Shown: positions 7,809-14,816 of the stretch, piece by piece
Numbering within the stretch: position 1 is the first letter of the stretch
Layout: the number at the start of each line of letters is the position of its first letter
Assembly (NCBI RefSeq): GCF_000186865.1
Contig: NW_008705563.1
Location: 269,008-284,301 of the forward strand
Direction of reading: 5' to 3'
DNA: 15,294 nucleotides
Origin: Aureococcus anophagefferens
Taxonomy: Eukaryota; Sar; Pelagophyceae; Pelagomonadales; Pelagomonadaceae
The notes under the pieces: generated by a model
Database searches by the model: none
What the model was told of the DNA's origin: nothing
Seen by the model: only the letters and a program-made list of their open reading frames with translations
Made by a program: the position numbers and the translations under genes

Positions 7809-8164
7809 CGCGGGCCCGCGCGCGCGCGGGTCGGGCTAACGAGACGCGCGCTACGTTCGCGACGACGCCCGGGGCCTCGATGGCGCGCAGGAGTGGACCG
7901 ATCGGCGCTACGATCCGTGCGCGACTCGGCGTTGAGGCCAATATTGAGAGCAAATTACCACTGTGACACAACCCGAGTCGACACGCGCTGTCGAGCATCT
8001 GGCGTGGCTGCTGGTTGTGTGTCCGTGCGAAAGCTGGACGGCCTGTTTTTCGCGGCCGACGCCAATCCTAGAAATCCAAGACGGCCTGTTTTTCCCGCTC
8101 TAATCCTAGAACGCTCTTTCGCGGCCGCAAAGTCCAATCCTAGAAACTCTCCGCGTTGCACGCC
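7809..8164. other. Spacer between RING and prolyl isomerase genes
   Basis: 356 bases without a supportable gene. Directly after the RING stop lies a perfect 16-base palindrome of C, G and CG steps (7815-7830). The middle (7935-7985) is A/T-richer for this window, with a CCAAT sequence near 7937. The last 130 bases hold the repeated motifs listed separately and are probably the promoter and leader of the downstream gene. Confidence 0.5.
8037..8145 (+). promoter_or_regulatory. Repeated motifs upstream of the prolyl isomerase gene
   Basis: AATCCTAGAA occurs three times (8064-8073, 8102-8111, 8136-8145), two of them as CCAATCCTAGAAA. GACGGCCTGTTTTTC occurs twice (8037-8051 and 8080-8094), and TCGCGGCCG twice (8050-8058 and 8119-8127). 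The last copy ends 19 bases before the ATG, so the array sits in the core promoter or 5' UTR. The role is inferred from position only. Confidence 0.6.
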
Positions 8165-8806
8165 ATGAAGCTCCTGACGCTCGCCGCCGTCATCGCCGCC
8201 GCCGGCGCGCTCGCGAACCCTCTGCAGCGCATCCGCAAGGACTACATGGCGCTGTCCGTGCGCGCGTCCCCGCGCCACGTCATGCGCCCGCGCACGGACG
8301 ACGGCCGCCGCCAGTGCGCGGCCATCGCGGCGAAGATCGCCAACGCGACGCGGAGCGGCGAGTTCGTCGTCGACGTCTTCGAGTCGGCGGCGCGAAAATA
8401 CTCCGTCGACGACACGACGGCGTCGAATGGCGGCTTGCTCGGCGAGCGCATTCCACAGGGAACGATAAGGTCCAAGGCCCTGGACCGCCACTGCTTCACG
8501 GCGGAGCTCGGCCAGGTCGAGGGGCCCTACGAGTCCGAAGTCGGCTGGCACCTCGTTCTGGTGCCCGAGCGGCTCAACTGCTTCAAGGACGACGGCTACA
8601 CGCGCATCGAGCCGCGGCCGATGGTGGAGGGCGGCGCCGAGGGCCTCGTGCGGAGCGTGCGCGTCCGCGGCGAGGACACGGAGCAGGCCATGGCCGACGA
8701 GGCCGCGGCGAAGACGCTCCAGACGCTCGCGGCGTCCCTGCTCCTCTGCGGCTTCGTCGCCGAGGGCGCCGCGGCCCTCGGGTCCGCCCTGGAGGCGTTT
8801 TCTTAA
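8165..8806 (+). CDS. Parvulin-type (PpiC/rotamase) peptidyl-prolyl isomerase, targeted
   Basis: Predicted 213-aa protein. Parvulins catalyse cis-trans isomerisation of peptide bonds before proline and help proteins fold. Family features: RASPRHVM with His38 (the HIL-like first strand), the helix at about 46-62, the EFVVDVFESAARKYS helix, NGGLLGER at 88-95, and ELGQVEGPYESEVGWHLVLV at 114-133, ending in the usual GxHLV strand. The start codon at 8165 gives a signal peptide (MKLLTLAAVIAAAGALA), so the protein enters the ER or, in algae with secondary plastids, perhaps the plastid. The residue after the likely cleavage site is Asn, not the Phe typical of diatom plastid targeting. A hydrophobic stretch near the C-terminus (186-208) may be a membrane anchor. 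The catalytic domain is somewhat diverged. Confidence 0.8.
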   Translation: MKLLTLAAVIAAAGALANPLQRIRKDYMALSVRASPRHVMRPRTDDGRRQCAAIAAKIANATRSGEFVVDVFESAARKYSVDDTTASNGGLLGERIPQGTIRSKALDRHCFTAELGQVEGPYESEVGWHLVLVPERLNCFKDDGYTRIEPRPMVEGGAEGLVRSVRVRGEDTEQAMADEAAAKTLQTLAASLLLCGFVAEGAAALGSALEAFS

Positions 8807-8818
8807 ACAGCGATCGCG

Positions 8819-10348
8819 CTAGAACCAGCACTCCGTCGCGTTGCCGTCCGCGTTGAGGTTGATGGCGATGGTCCCCGCGTCGTACAGGCCGCGGATGATC
8901 TCGAACCAGTGGCTCGGCATGGCGTTCTTCCAGGACTTGGCCATGACGCGCATGAGCTGCTTCGACGCCGCCGGGAGGAAGGTCTGGGACCGCATGAGCA
9001 GCACCCAGTCCTCGCCCATCTTCGTCCGCCGGACCGCGAGCGCCTCATCGCCGACGGGCGCGTCCTCGCCGTCCTCGAGCGCGCGGGGCCCCAAAACGTA
9101 GTCCTTGGGGTAGGCGACGCCCGTCTTCGGGTCCGTCCAAACGTCGCTGGCCTCGCACTCCTTGTCGAGGAAGCGGCGGATCGGGTCGATCTGCGCGAGG
9201 AGCTCCGCCTCGGCCTTGGCCTGGGCGAGGTGGCGCGTCAACGCGAGCTCCTCCTCCTCCTTCTTCGCCTTGTCCTCCTCGCGCCGCAGCCGGTCCTCCT
9301 CCTTGCGCTTCTCCGCGGCCGCGCGCGCGGCCTCGAGGTTCCGCTCCTTCTCCGCCTCGATCTCCCGCTTCATGCGCTCCCGCTGCTCCTCGGCCTCGAG
9401 GCCCCGGGCGCTGAGCATGACCTCCTGCTCCATGGCCGCCTGCTCCCGGCGCTCCATGGCCTCGCTCCACTCGGCCTGCTGCGCGGCGACCTCGTCCTTG
9501 AGCGCCTGCGCGTCCTCCGTGAAGCAGCGCTGCTGCGTCTGGATGAGGTGGAGCTGGTGGCGCTTGAAGTCGCCCATGCGCGCGGACGCCTCCTTCTCGT
9601 GCTTGTAGAAGAGGACCCTGAGGTGGTAGTGGTCGAGGTTCGCGCGCTGCGCGATCCACCACTCGCGGACGACGGACGCGGCGCGCGTGCGCTCGTCGCG
9701 GTTCCGCGCGTTCGTGGAGTGCTTGCCCGCGCCGTCCCAGGGCTTCTTGTAGTTCTTCGGGCCGTCCTTGTTCCAGGGCAGGTGCGCGGTGAGCCGCGTG
9801 CTCTGACTCGACGCGGACGCCGCGGACGCGACGGAACCGCCGCGGGGCGGGGGCGCCGACGACGCCCGGGACCCGTAGCCGAAGCCCTGGGGCTGGGACG
9901 ACGTCGACGACCCCTGCTTGTCCAGCGCGAGCTCGCGCTCGAACTGGAGCCGCGTCTTCTCGAGCGACGTGAGCTTCGACGACGCGCGGAGCTTCGGCTG
10001 GCCCAGGCTCAGCGACGGCACCTGCTTCTTGCCCTTCTTGCCCGGCTTCTTCTTCTCCGGCGCGCCCTCGGCGGACCCGATGCCCGGGAGGGACGTGCTG
10101 CTCCGCTGGTGGCCCGTCTGGTCGACGACGGCCGCGACCTCGCGCGCGGCGCTCGCCTTGCCCAGGGGCTGGAGCGTGATGCGCGGCGTCGGCGGGTCGT
10201 CGTCGCCGCCGCCCCCGAAGAGCGAGTCCGTCGACGCCGCCCGCGGGAACTCGCCGTCGCCCGGGTTCTCGGGGATGTAGGCGCGCTTCTGGCCCAGGCG
10301 GCTCTTCCGCGCCTGGGGCTCGGCCTCGTCCCGCCCCTTGGGCGCCAT
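8819..10348 (-). CDS. Unrecognised coiled-coil protein, 509 aa
   Basis: I do not recognise this family. Codon use is strongly GC-ending and Glu/Lys/Arg-rich, as expected of a real gene, and the ATG at 10348 has a good context. Regions: a disordered, Ser/Pro/Gly-rich N-terminus (1-185) with a very basic KKKPGKKGKKQ run at 99-109; a Trp/Asn-rich block with PWNKDGPKNYKKPWDG at 191-206 and VVREWWIAQRAN at 226-237; a long charged helix or coiled coil (about 275-388) rich in Glu-Arg-Lys-Ala heptads; and a globular-looking C-terminus (389-509) with WTDPKTGVAYPKDY, WVLLMRSQTF and HWFEIIRGLYDAGTIAINL. No signal peptide or membrane segment. It converges on the isomerase gene with a 12-base gap. A cytoskeletal or scaffold role is possible but only a guess. 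Confidence 0.75.
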   Translation of the reverse strand: MAPKGRDEAEPQARKSRLGQKRAYIPENPGDGEFPRAASTDSLFGGGGDDDPPTPRITLQPLGKASAAREVAAVVDQTGHQRSSTSLPGIGSAEGAPEKKKPGKKGKKQVPSLSLGQPKLRASSKLTSLEKTRLQFERELALDKQGSSTSSQPQGFGYGSRASSAPPPRGGSVASAASASSQSTRLTAHLPWNKDGPKNYKKPWDGAGKHSTNARNRDERTRAASVVREWWIAQRANLDHYHLRVLFYKHEKEASARMGDFKRHQLHLIQTQQRCFTEDAQALKDEVAAQQAEWSEAMERREQAAMEQEVMLSARGLEAEEQRERMKREIEAEKERNLEAARAAAEKRKEEDRLRREEDKAKKEEEELALTRHLAQAKAEAELLAQIDPIRRFLDKECEASDVWTDPKTGVAYPKDYVLGPRALEDGEDAPVGDEALAVRRTKMGEDWVLLMRSQTFLPAASKQLMRVMAKSWKNAMPSHWFEIIRGLYDAGTIAINLNADGNATECWF

Positions 10349-10574
10349 GGGTACCGCGGGCGCGGGCGGCGGGGGGGAGCGGGGCGGCGGGGCGGCCCGA
10401 CCAGCGCGGCGCTCCCGGGCGGGCCTCGTTGATTGATCGACAACTCGAGAGAGCCGATGGGGTTATTGACGGCAACATCACCGATGGTGCCCCCCAGACG
10501 AGTTGGAAGCTCGAGTGGACTCCGCCAGCTTTTCCGACACACACGGTGGCCGAGAGCCCCACGACGCGTGAACG
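10349..10574. promoter_or_regulatory. Divergent promoter region between coiled-coil and 364-aa protein genes
   Basis: 226 bases between two start codons pointing apart. The left end is a G-rich tract with five runs of three or more G (10358-10390), able in principle to form a G-quadruplex on the + strand. The middle carries GCCGATGG (10453-10460) and CCGATGG (10481-10487), the same motif as in the reductase/RING promoter. TTGATTGATCGA lies just before them. Confidence 0.5.
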
Positions 10575-11727
10575 ATGCCCCGGGAACCGGACATCCCGCG
10601 CGCCTACCACAATGGCGTCGACATGCTGGACACGCGCAACTGGTCCGACAGCGCCTTCGAGCACGGGCCGCCCCTGCCGCAGCCCGACTTCAGCGGCCTC
10701 CTCCGCGCGGGCAAGCGCCTGCCCGCCATCGGCCCCATGGGTGCGTCGCGATTGAAAAAAACGCGCGCGCGCCCCGCGACGCCCGCCCCGCCCCGCAGAC
10801 ACGTGGGGCACGCGCATGGTGAAGAGCGGCGCGTTCAAGGAGCAGGACATGTGGGGCAACCCGAAGGAAGAGGAGGCGCGTGGTCCCCCGAAAGAAACGC
10901 CCGCTATGAACCGCCCCCCCCCCCCCGCGCAGTACGAGGTGCACTACCCCCACGAGCCGCCCAAGGGCAACATGTGGATCGTCGACGGGCTGCCCAAGCC
11001 CTACAAGCACGGGCGGACGCCGCGGCAGCTCTTCGAGGACACGTTCGACGACTACGGCAACTTCAAGCCCCAGTACCCGGACTACTTCGAGCCGGGCAAC
11101 GCCGTGCGCCTGCGGGCGGACCACAGCCTCGTGGGCATGGTCGGCTGGGTGCGCTGGACCTACGGCGAGAACGACGACGACCCCGAGGACGTGAGCCTCG
11201 AGACGCTCGACCACTTCCTGCGGCGCTACCACATCATGGGCTGGGTGCGCATGTCCAACGGCGAGGTCCACCGCGTGGACCGCGAGGAGTGCGAGGCCTG
11301 CGAGCTGCCCGACGACGTCCTCGCGGAGTGCAAGGAGTTCATCGAGAACAACCTCGCGTTCAACCAGGACATGATGTACCGCGCCAAGCACGGCGACGAC
11401 TACCAGGCCGAGTTCGACCGCAAGGACGCCTACGACCTCGAGCGCGAGCGCTACCGCCGCAGCGGCGAGAAGGACCCCGAGGCGGAGAAGGACCGCGCCG
11501 AGTACGAGCGCAAGAACCCGCTCCCGGGCAACCTGCCCAAGGACTTCTTCCACCAGTTCGAGCCCGACTACGACCCGGAGAAGACGGGCGAGGTGCCCGA
11601 CCACGAGCTGCCCGGCCGCGTGCGCCTCGACCACTCCAAGCACGACGGCACGTGGCAGTTCCGGAAGGACGTCGACACGAAGGCCGACCTCCTCACGGGC
11701 CAGCGGCCCCACGTCCAGTACTGGTGA
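10575..11727 (+). CDS. Unrecognised two-exon protein, 364 aa
   Basis: Exon 1 is 10575-10740 and exon 2 is 10799-11727. I cannot name the family. The sequence looks like a conserved soluble protein: many Trp, Tyr, Asp and Asn, strong codon bias, no signal peptide or membrane segment. Visible blocks: MWGN near 81-84; a Pro-rich linker with four Pro from a 13-C run; MWIVDGLPKPYKHGRTPRQL (about 115-134); DDYGNFKPQYPDYFEPGN (about 139-156); VGMVGWVRW and IMGWVRMSNGEVHRVD, two similar Gly-Trp-Val-Arg segments; a charged helix (about 250-300); and a DFFHQFEPDYDPEKTGE to PHVQYW end. Exon 1 starts MPREPDIPRAYHNG. The gene shares a promoter region with the coiled-coil gene. A second in-frame intron (10819-10932) is possible but less likely. 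Confidence 0.75.
10741..10798 (+). other. Intron in the 364-aa protein gene, 58 nt
   Basis: GT at 10741 (GTGCGTCGCG) and AG at 10797-10798 (CCCCGCAG), with an A-run at 10755-10761 that could serve the branch region. Splicing makes an Asp codon (G plus AC) and joins RLPAIGPM to DTWGTRMVK, moving from the exon 1 frame to the frame of the long downstream coding region. Confidence 0.75.
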
Positions 11728-11896
11728 GGCGCCGGCCGCGGGCGCCGCGGCGGCGCGCGCGCGCCGGGGGGCGGCTAAGGGCGCGACGGCGGCGGCGTCC
11801 CATCGGGTCGGCGCGTCCAGCGACATGATGATCGACCTCTGCCTAGAGGTCTTCAGGCCGCCATCTCCAGAGACTCACACGTGATCAAAAGAAACT
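11728..11896. other. Convergent intergenic region with a small hairpin
   Basis: 169 bases between the ends of two genes pointing at each other. It holds a perfect 7-bp inverted repeat, GACCTCT-GCCT-AGAGGTC (11834-11851). The right part (11870-11896) is A-richer and close to the SGNH gene's stop. It probably contains both 3' ends. I see no AATAAA-type signal. Confidence 0.45.
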
Positions 11897-13753
11897 TCAG
11901 CAGGTCTCGATGGCCATGAGGCGGACCTTGGCGCCGAGGCGGAGGTCCTTCGCATCGCTGGGCGGGTAGGCGACGAAGACGAGGACGTCGGTGGTGTTTG
12001 GCGGCGAGAGGGGCTGGTCGGCATTGGGGGGGTTGAAGGAGGGGGCGCCCTGGACGTAGCGAGTAGGCGTCGGGACGGCGCCTACGGCAGCGTACGACTG
12101 GGGCCTCGGCTGAGAAGAACGATCGCCCCAGTGGCCGTCGACGATGAAGGGGAGGGTGATCGAGTGCGCGAGGACCTTGTGGCAGAGGAACTCGTGAACG
12201 CCGTTCTTTTCGTAGCTTCCCGGCTTCGTCTTGACGGTCCAGCAGTGGTCGCGTAGGGCGCGGCCGGCGTGGACGGCGGCGGTCGCCACGTCGAGGCTGG
12301 CGGCGCCGGAGCGCTCGAGCCAGAAGCAGCCGGGGCCGAAGTTGGCGTACGAGCTCATGACAGAGAGGACGAGCCCCGGCCGTGTGCCAAAGGCGACAGG
12401 GAAGCGGATGCGAGGCATCTCGGCGAGGCCGCGGCGGACGTCGTCCGAGGCGTCGTACTCCCAGCCGCTTTTGGAGCCGTTGGCGACGAAGGTCCAGCCC
12501 GGGCCTGGCGTGCCCAGCGGCGCCCGGGAGAAGTCGGGCCGGTCCGCCGTCGGCAGCCGCGTGAGGTAGTCGCCGTTGCAGGCGTCGACGAGGCCCTTCG
12601 CGCCAAAGGCGGGCGCCGCGGCGAGGGCGTCGCGCGTCGCGGCGGCGAGGGGCACGGCGTCGACCCGAGGGTCGCTCCTCGCGGCGGCGACGACGTACGC
12701 GACTAGGTCCGCCATGAGGAGGTGGGCGAACCAGTCGGGGTGGTTCAGGTCGCTCATCCCGGGATGCGGTGGTCCGCCCCCGGGATGCCACGCGTACGTC
12801 ATCAGAAAGGTGCTGCGGTTGTTGCCTCCGGTCGATGCCCCGTGGAATGCGAGCGCGGCGGCCGCATCGGCGGCGTCGCGGTAGCTGACGAGCGGGAGGC
12901 CGTAGCGCCTCGCGACGGGCTCGAGGGCATCGTCCTGGTACCTGTAGTCCGTGGGCGGCGCGGCCACGATGGTGCTGAGGAGGAGGAGCGCCGGCGGCGC
13001 CTTTGCGGCCGTCTGGAAGATGCGCCGCACGAGCAGTTCCACGGCGCCGCGAATGCGCGCGTATGGGTGATAGTTCCGGCTCTCCTCCTTATTCGTAAAA
13101 ATGTCGTTGACCGTCTCGTCGAGGATGAGCAGGTCGGCGTCGGCCGTCTCGGCCGGGTCGAACCGCGCCAGCGCGTACATCGTCGTGTACCCGCCGCGGC
13201 CGAGGTTGCGAAGGCGCACCTCGCACGACGGCCTCGCAGCCCGGAAGCCCTCGACGAGCCGCGTCGGAAAGGCGCACGCGCCCATCGTGGCGCCCGTCGG
13301 GTCGGCGCACTTGGCGCCCTCGGTCACGCTGCCGCCTATGACCACCACGACGAGCGGGCCGGTCCTCGCGTCGCACGCCGCCAGCCGCTTCGCGAAAAGC
13401 TTCAGAGGACCAAAGACCTTCGTCTCCTGGTCATTCCGGCGCACGGCGGCGCGGAATGCCCCCGGACCGAGCGGGTAGCACGCCGGTCGACCGCGCAGGT
13501 GCGCCACCGTCCCCAGCTTCGAGTGCTCCAGCGTGAACGTCCCGCGCCTCCCGTTGCCGCACGTCGTCTCGCCCGCAATCGAGGCGGCGCCGCACAAGTT
13601 GACCTTGGCTGTCGCGCCGCCCTGCGTCCGCTCCACCAGGTCGAAGCACCCCGAGACGAGCTCCGACCCTTGCTTCGTTTCCTCCGACCTCGAACCGCCG
13701 AAGAGAAGCAGAAGGCACGCACATACGCGAAAGAAAGAGCCCCTCGAGCTCAT
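11897..13753 (-). CDS. Secreted SGNH-hydrolase-fold protein (GGSVT/DETVND type)
   Basis: Predicted 618 aa; probably a secreted or lumenal esterase or acyltransferase-like enzyme. I chose the ATG at 13753 because it gives a signal peptide (SSRGSFFRVCACLLLLF) ending near residue 23. The frame is open another 528 bases upstream, but that stretch is Arg/Pro-rich and not protein-like. SGNH blocks: VVVVIGGSVTEG with Ser142; LGRGGYTT with Gly187-188; ILDETVNDIF with Asn216; and GMSDLNHPDWFAHLL with Asp335 and His338, the expected Ser, Gly, Asn, His/Asp order. An N-terminal Cys-rich segment (36-92) precedes the domain. A C-terminal region (about 410-618), with FVANGSKSGWEYD and paired Cys, looks like a beta-sandwich. 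It is unrelated in sequence to the other SGNH gene here. The substrate is unknown. Confidence 0.85.
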   Translation of the reverse strand: MSSRGSFFRVCACLLLLFGGSRSEETKQGSELVSGCFDLVERTQGGATAKVNLCGAASIAGETTCGNGRRGTFTLEHSKLGTVAHLRGRPACYPLGPGAFRAAVRRNDQETKVFGPLKLFAKRLAACDARTGPLVVVVIGGSVTEGAKCADPTGATMGACAFPTRLVEGFRAARPSCEVRLRNLGRGGYTTMYALARFDPAETADADLLILDETVNDIFTNKEESRNYHPYARIRGAVELLVRRIFQTAAKAPPALLLLSTIVAAPPTDYRYQDDALEPVARRYGLPLVSYRDAADAAAALAFHGASTGGNNRSTFLMTYAWHPGGGPPHPGMSDLNHPDWFAHLLMADLVAYVVAAARSDPRVDAVPLAAATRDALAAAPAFGAKGLVDACNGDYLTRLPTADRPDFSRAPLGTPGPGWTFVANGSKSGWEYDASDDVRRGLAEMPRIRFPVAFGTRPGLVLSVMSSYANFGPGCFWLERSGAASLDVATAAVHAGRALRDHCWTVKTKPGSYEKNGVHEFLCHKVLAHSITLPFIVDGHWGDRSSQPRPQSYAAVGAVPTPTRYVQGAPSFNPPNADQPLSPPNTTDVLVFVAYPPSDAKDLRLGAKVRLMAIETC

Positions 13754-14440
13754 CTCCGGGATTTTTGTGGGGTTTTGTGGTGTTTTTTTCGAACCTGCGC
13801 GGGGACCGGGTCGACTGCGCTCGTCGACGACGCGCGGAAGTTGCAGAGGCGGGGCGGGGACCGCGCGGCGCCCCGAGGGCCGGAGAGCGCGGCGTTTCGA
13901 TCGGATTATCTCGGACCGCGGGGTGTGCCCCGCGGGGGCGGGGCCGTGAGGCCGTGCGCGCAGGGCCACCCGAAGCTCGTCGGGACGGCGCGGCGCGAAG
14001 GCCGGTTCCGACCCCCCCCCCGCGTGCGCCGGCGCCGAAGCGAGGCGGTTCGCCCGATCGACTCGATCGCCGGGCCCCGGAGGGGCCACGGGATGCGGCC
14101 ACGGTCGCCCAGGCCGCGCGCGAAGGCCGTAAGCGCGCCGCGAGGCCAGACTACGCCTCGAGGCGGCTGAGCCGGTTTGATTCGCTCGTCGCCCGTGGCC
14201 CGGTCGCCCGTTTTGGCCGAAAGCCGTCGCGAGCGCTCGATTTTTCGGGCGACGTTCAAGGAGGGGGGTCGGGGACACCATGACGGGACGCGGGGCGGCG
14301 CTGTAAGGATTGGGGCGTGTGAGAGTGCGTGCGGGCGTGTACGCGAGGAGATGATCTCGATGTCAGCTACTAGTACCTTGTCGGCGACCCGGGCGTGCCT
14401 GCTCGTCGCCGCGGACTGATCGAGCCCCGTGAGCCTCCCG
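13754..14440. other. Upstream region of the secreted SGNH gene
   Basis: No supportable gene. On the minus strand the first 36 bases before the SGNH start are A/C-rich (T/G runs at 13761-13789 on the + strand), a likely 5' leader. The rest is GC-rich with a 10-C run at 14012-14021. Open frames exist on both strands but are Arg/Pro/Gly-rich with no motif. 14316-14341 is GT-rich. Confidence 0.5.
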
Positions 14441-14640
14441 TCCCCCCGCTCCTCCCAGGCCCCCTACGTTTAGCGAACCCCCCCTGGATCCATAAGCACA
14501 CTCACACAAGACACCACACACACAGGAGCACCCTACCCTGCCTTCACCATCGGCCTTACCGAGCCTCTACCGGCTCTACTGGTCCTCTCACACATTCCTA
14601 ACATACTCTGTGTCTCTATGGGTTATGGGCCCACTATGCG
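14441..14640. other. Patch of lower GC and C/A-rich, G-poor composition
   Basis: About 200 bases unlike the rest of the window: pyrimidine- and CA-rich on the + strand (ACACTCACACAAGACACC, CACACACACAGG, CTCTCACACATTCC), with little G. I see no ORF, tRNA or rRNA motif in it. It may be an untranslated or structural sequence, or inserted DNA of another origin. Confidence 0.45.
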
Positions 14641-14651
14641 CTCCTGCGCGC

Positions 14652-14674
14652 GCGCCCGGCTAGCCGCCGGGCGC
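14652..14674. repeat. Perfect 9-bp inverted repeat
   Basis: GCGCCCGGC, loop TAGCC, then GCCGGGCGC. It is the first strong hairpin of the right-end region and is not a copy of the three-copy unit described next. Confidence 0.8.
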
Positions 14675-14816
14675 AGCCTGCTCGCGCGACACCCACCGGG
14701 TCCCTCGCGCAGCAACAGGGCGCTGCGAAGCGTCCTGCGGCACGGCAGCGCGGCGAGGCAGCCCGCGCCCCGCCGCGCAGCCCATTTTTCGCCGCGGCTC
14801 TGGCCGCGGCGGGGCG

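Noticed and set aside
8909..10432. 507-codon + frame antisense to the coiled-coil gene
   Set aside because: Leu/Arg-rich complement of Glu/Lys/Arg heptads; typical antisense artefact.
9045..10859. 604-codon minus-strand frame over the coiled-coil gene
   Set aside because: A Gly/Arg/Pro-rich shadow frame; the 509-aa frame on the same strand has the better codon use and amino acid make-up.
10880..10932. 53-nt or 50-nt intron in the 364-aa gene using GT at 10880 or 10883
   Set aside because: Neither length is a multiple of three, and both would break the well-supported downstream frame.
13754..14281. N-terminal extension of the secreted SGNH protein
   Set aside because: The added 176 residues are Arg/Pro/Ala-rich and would bury the signal peptide; the ATG at 13753 is the better start.
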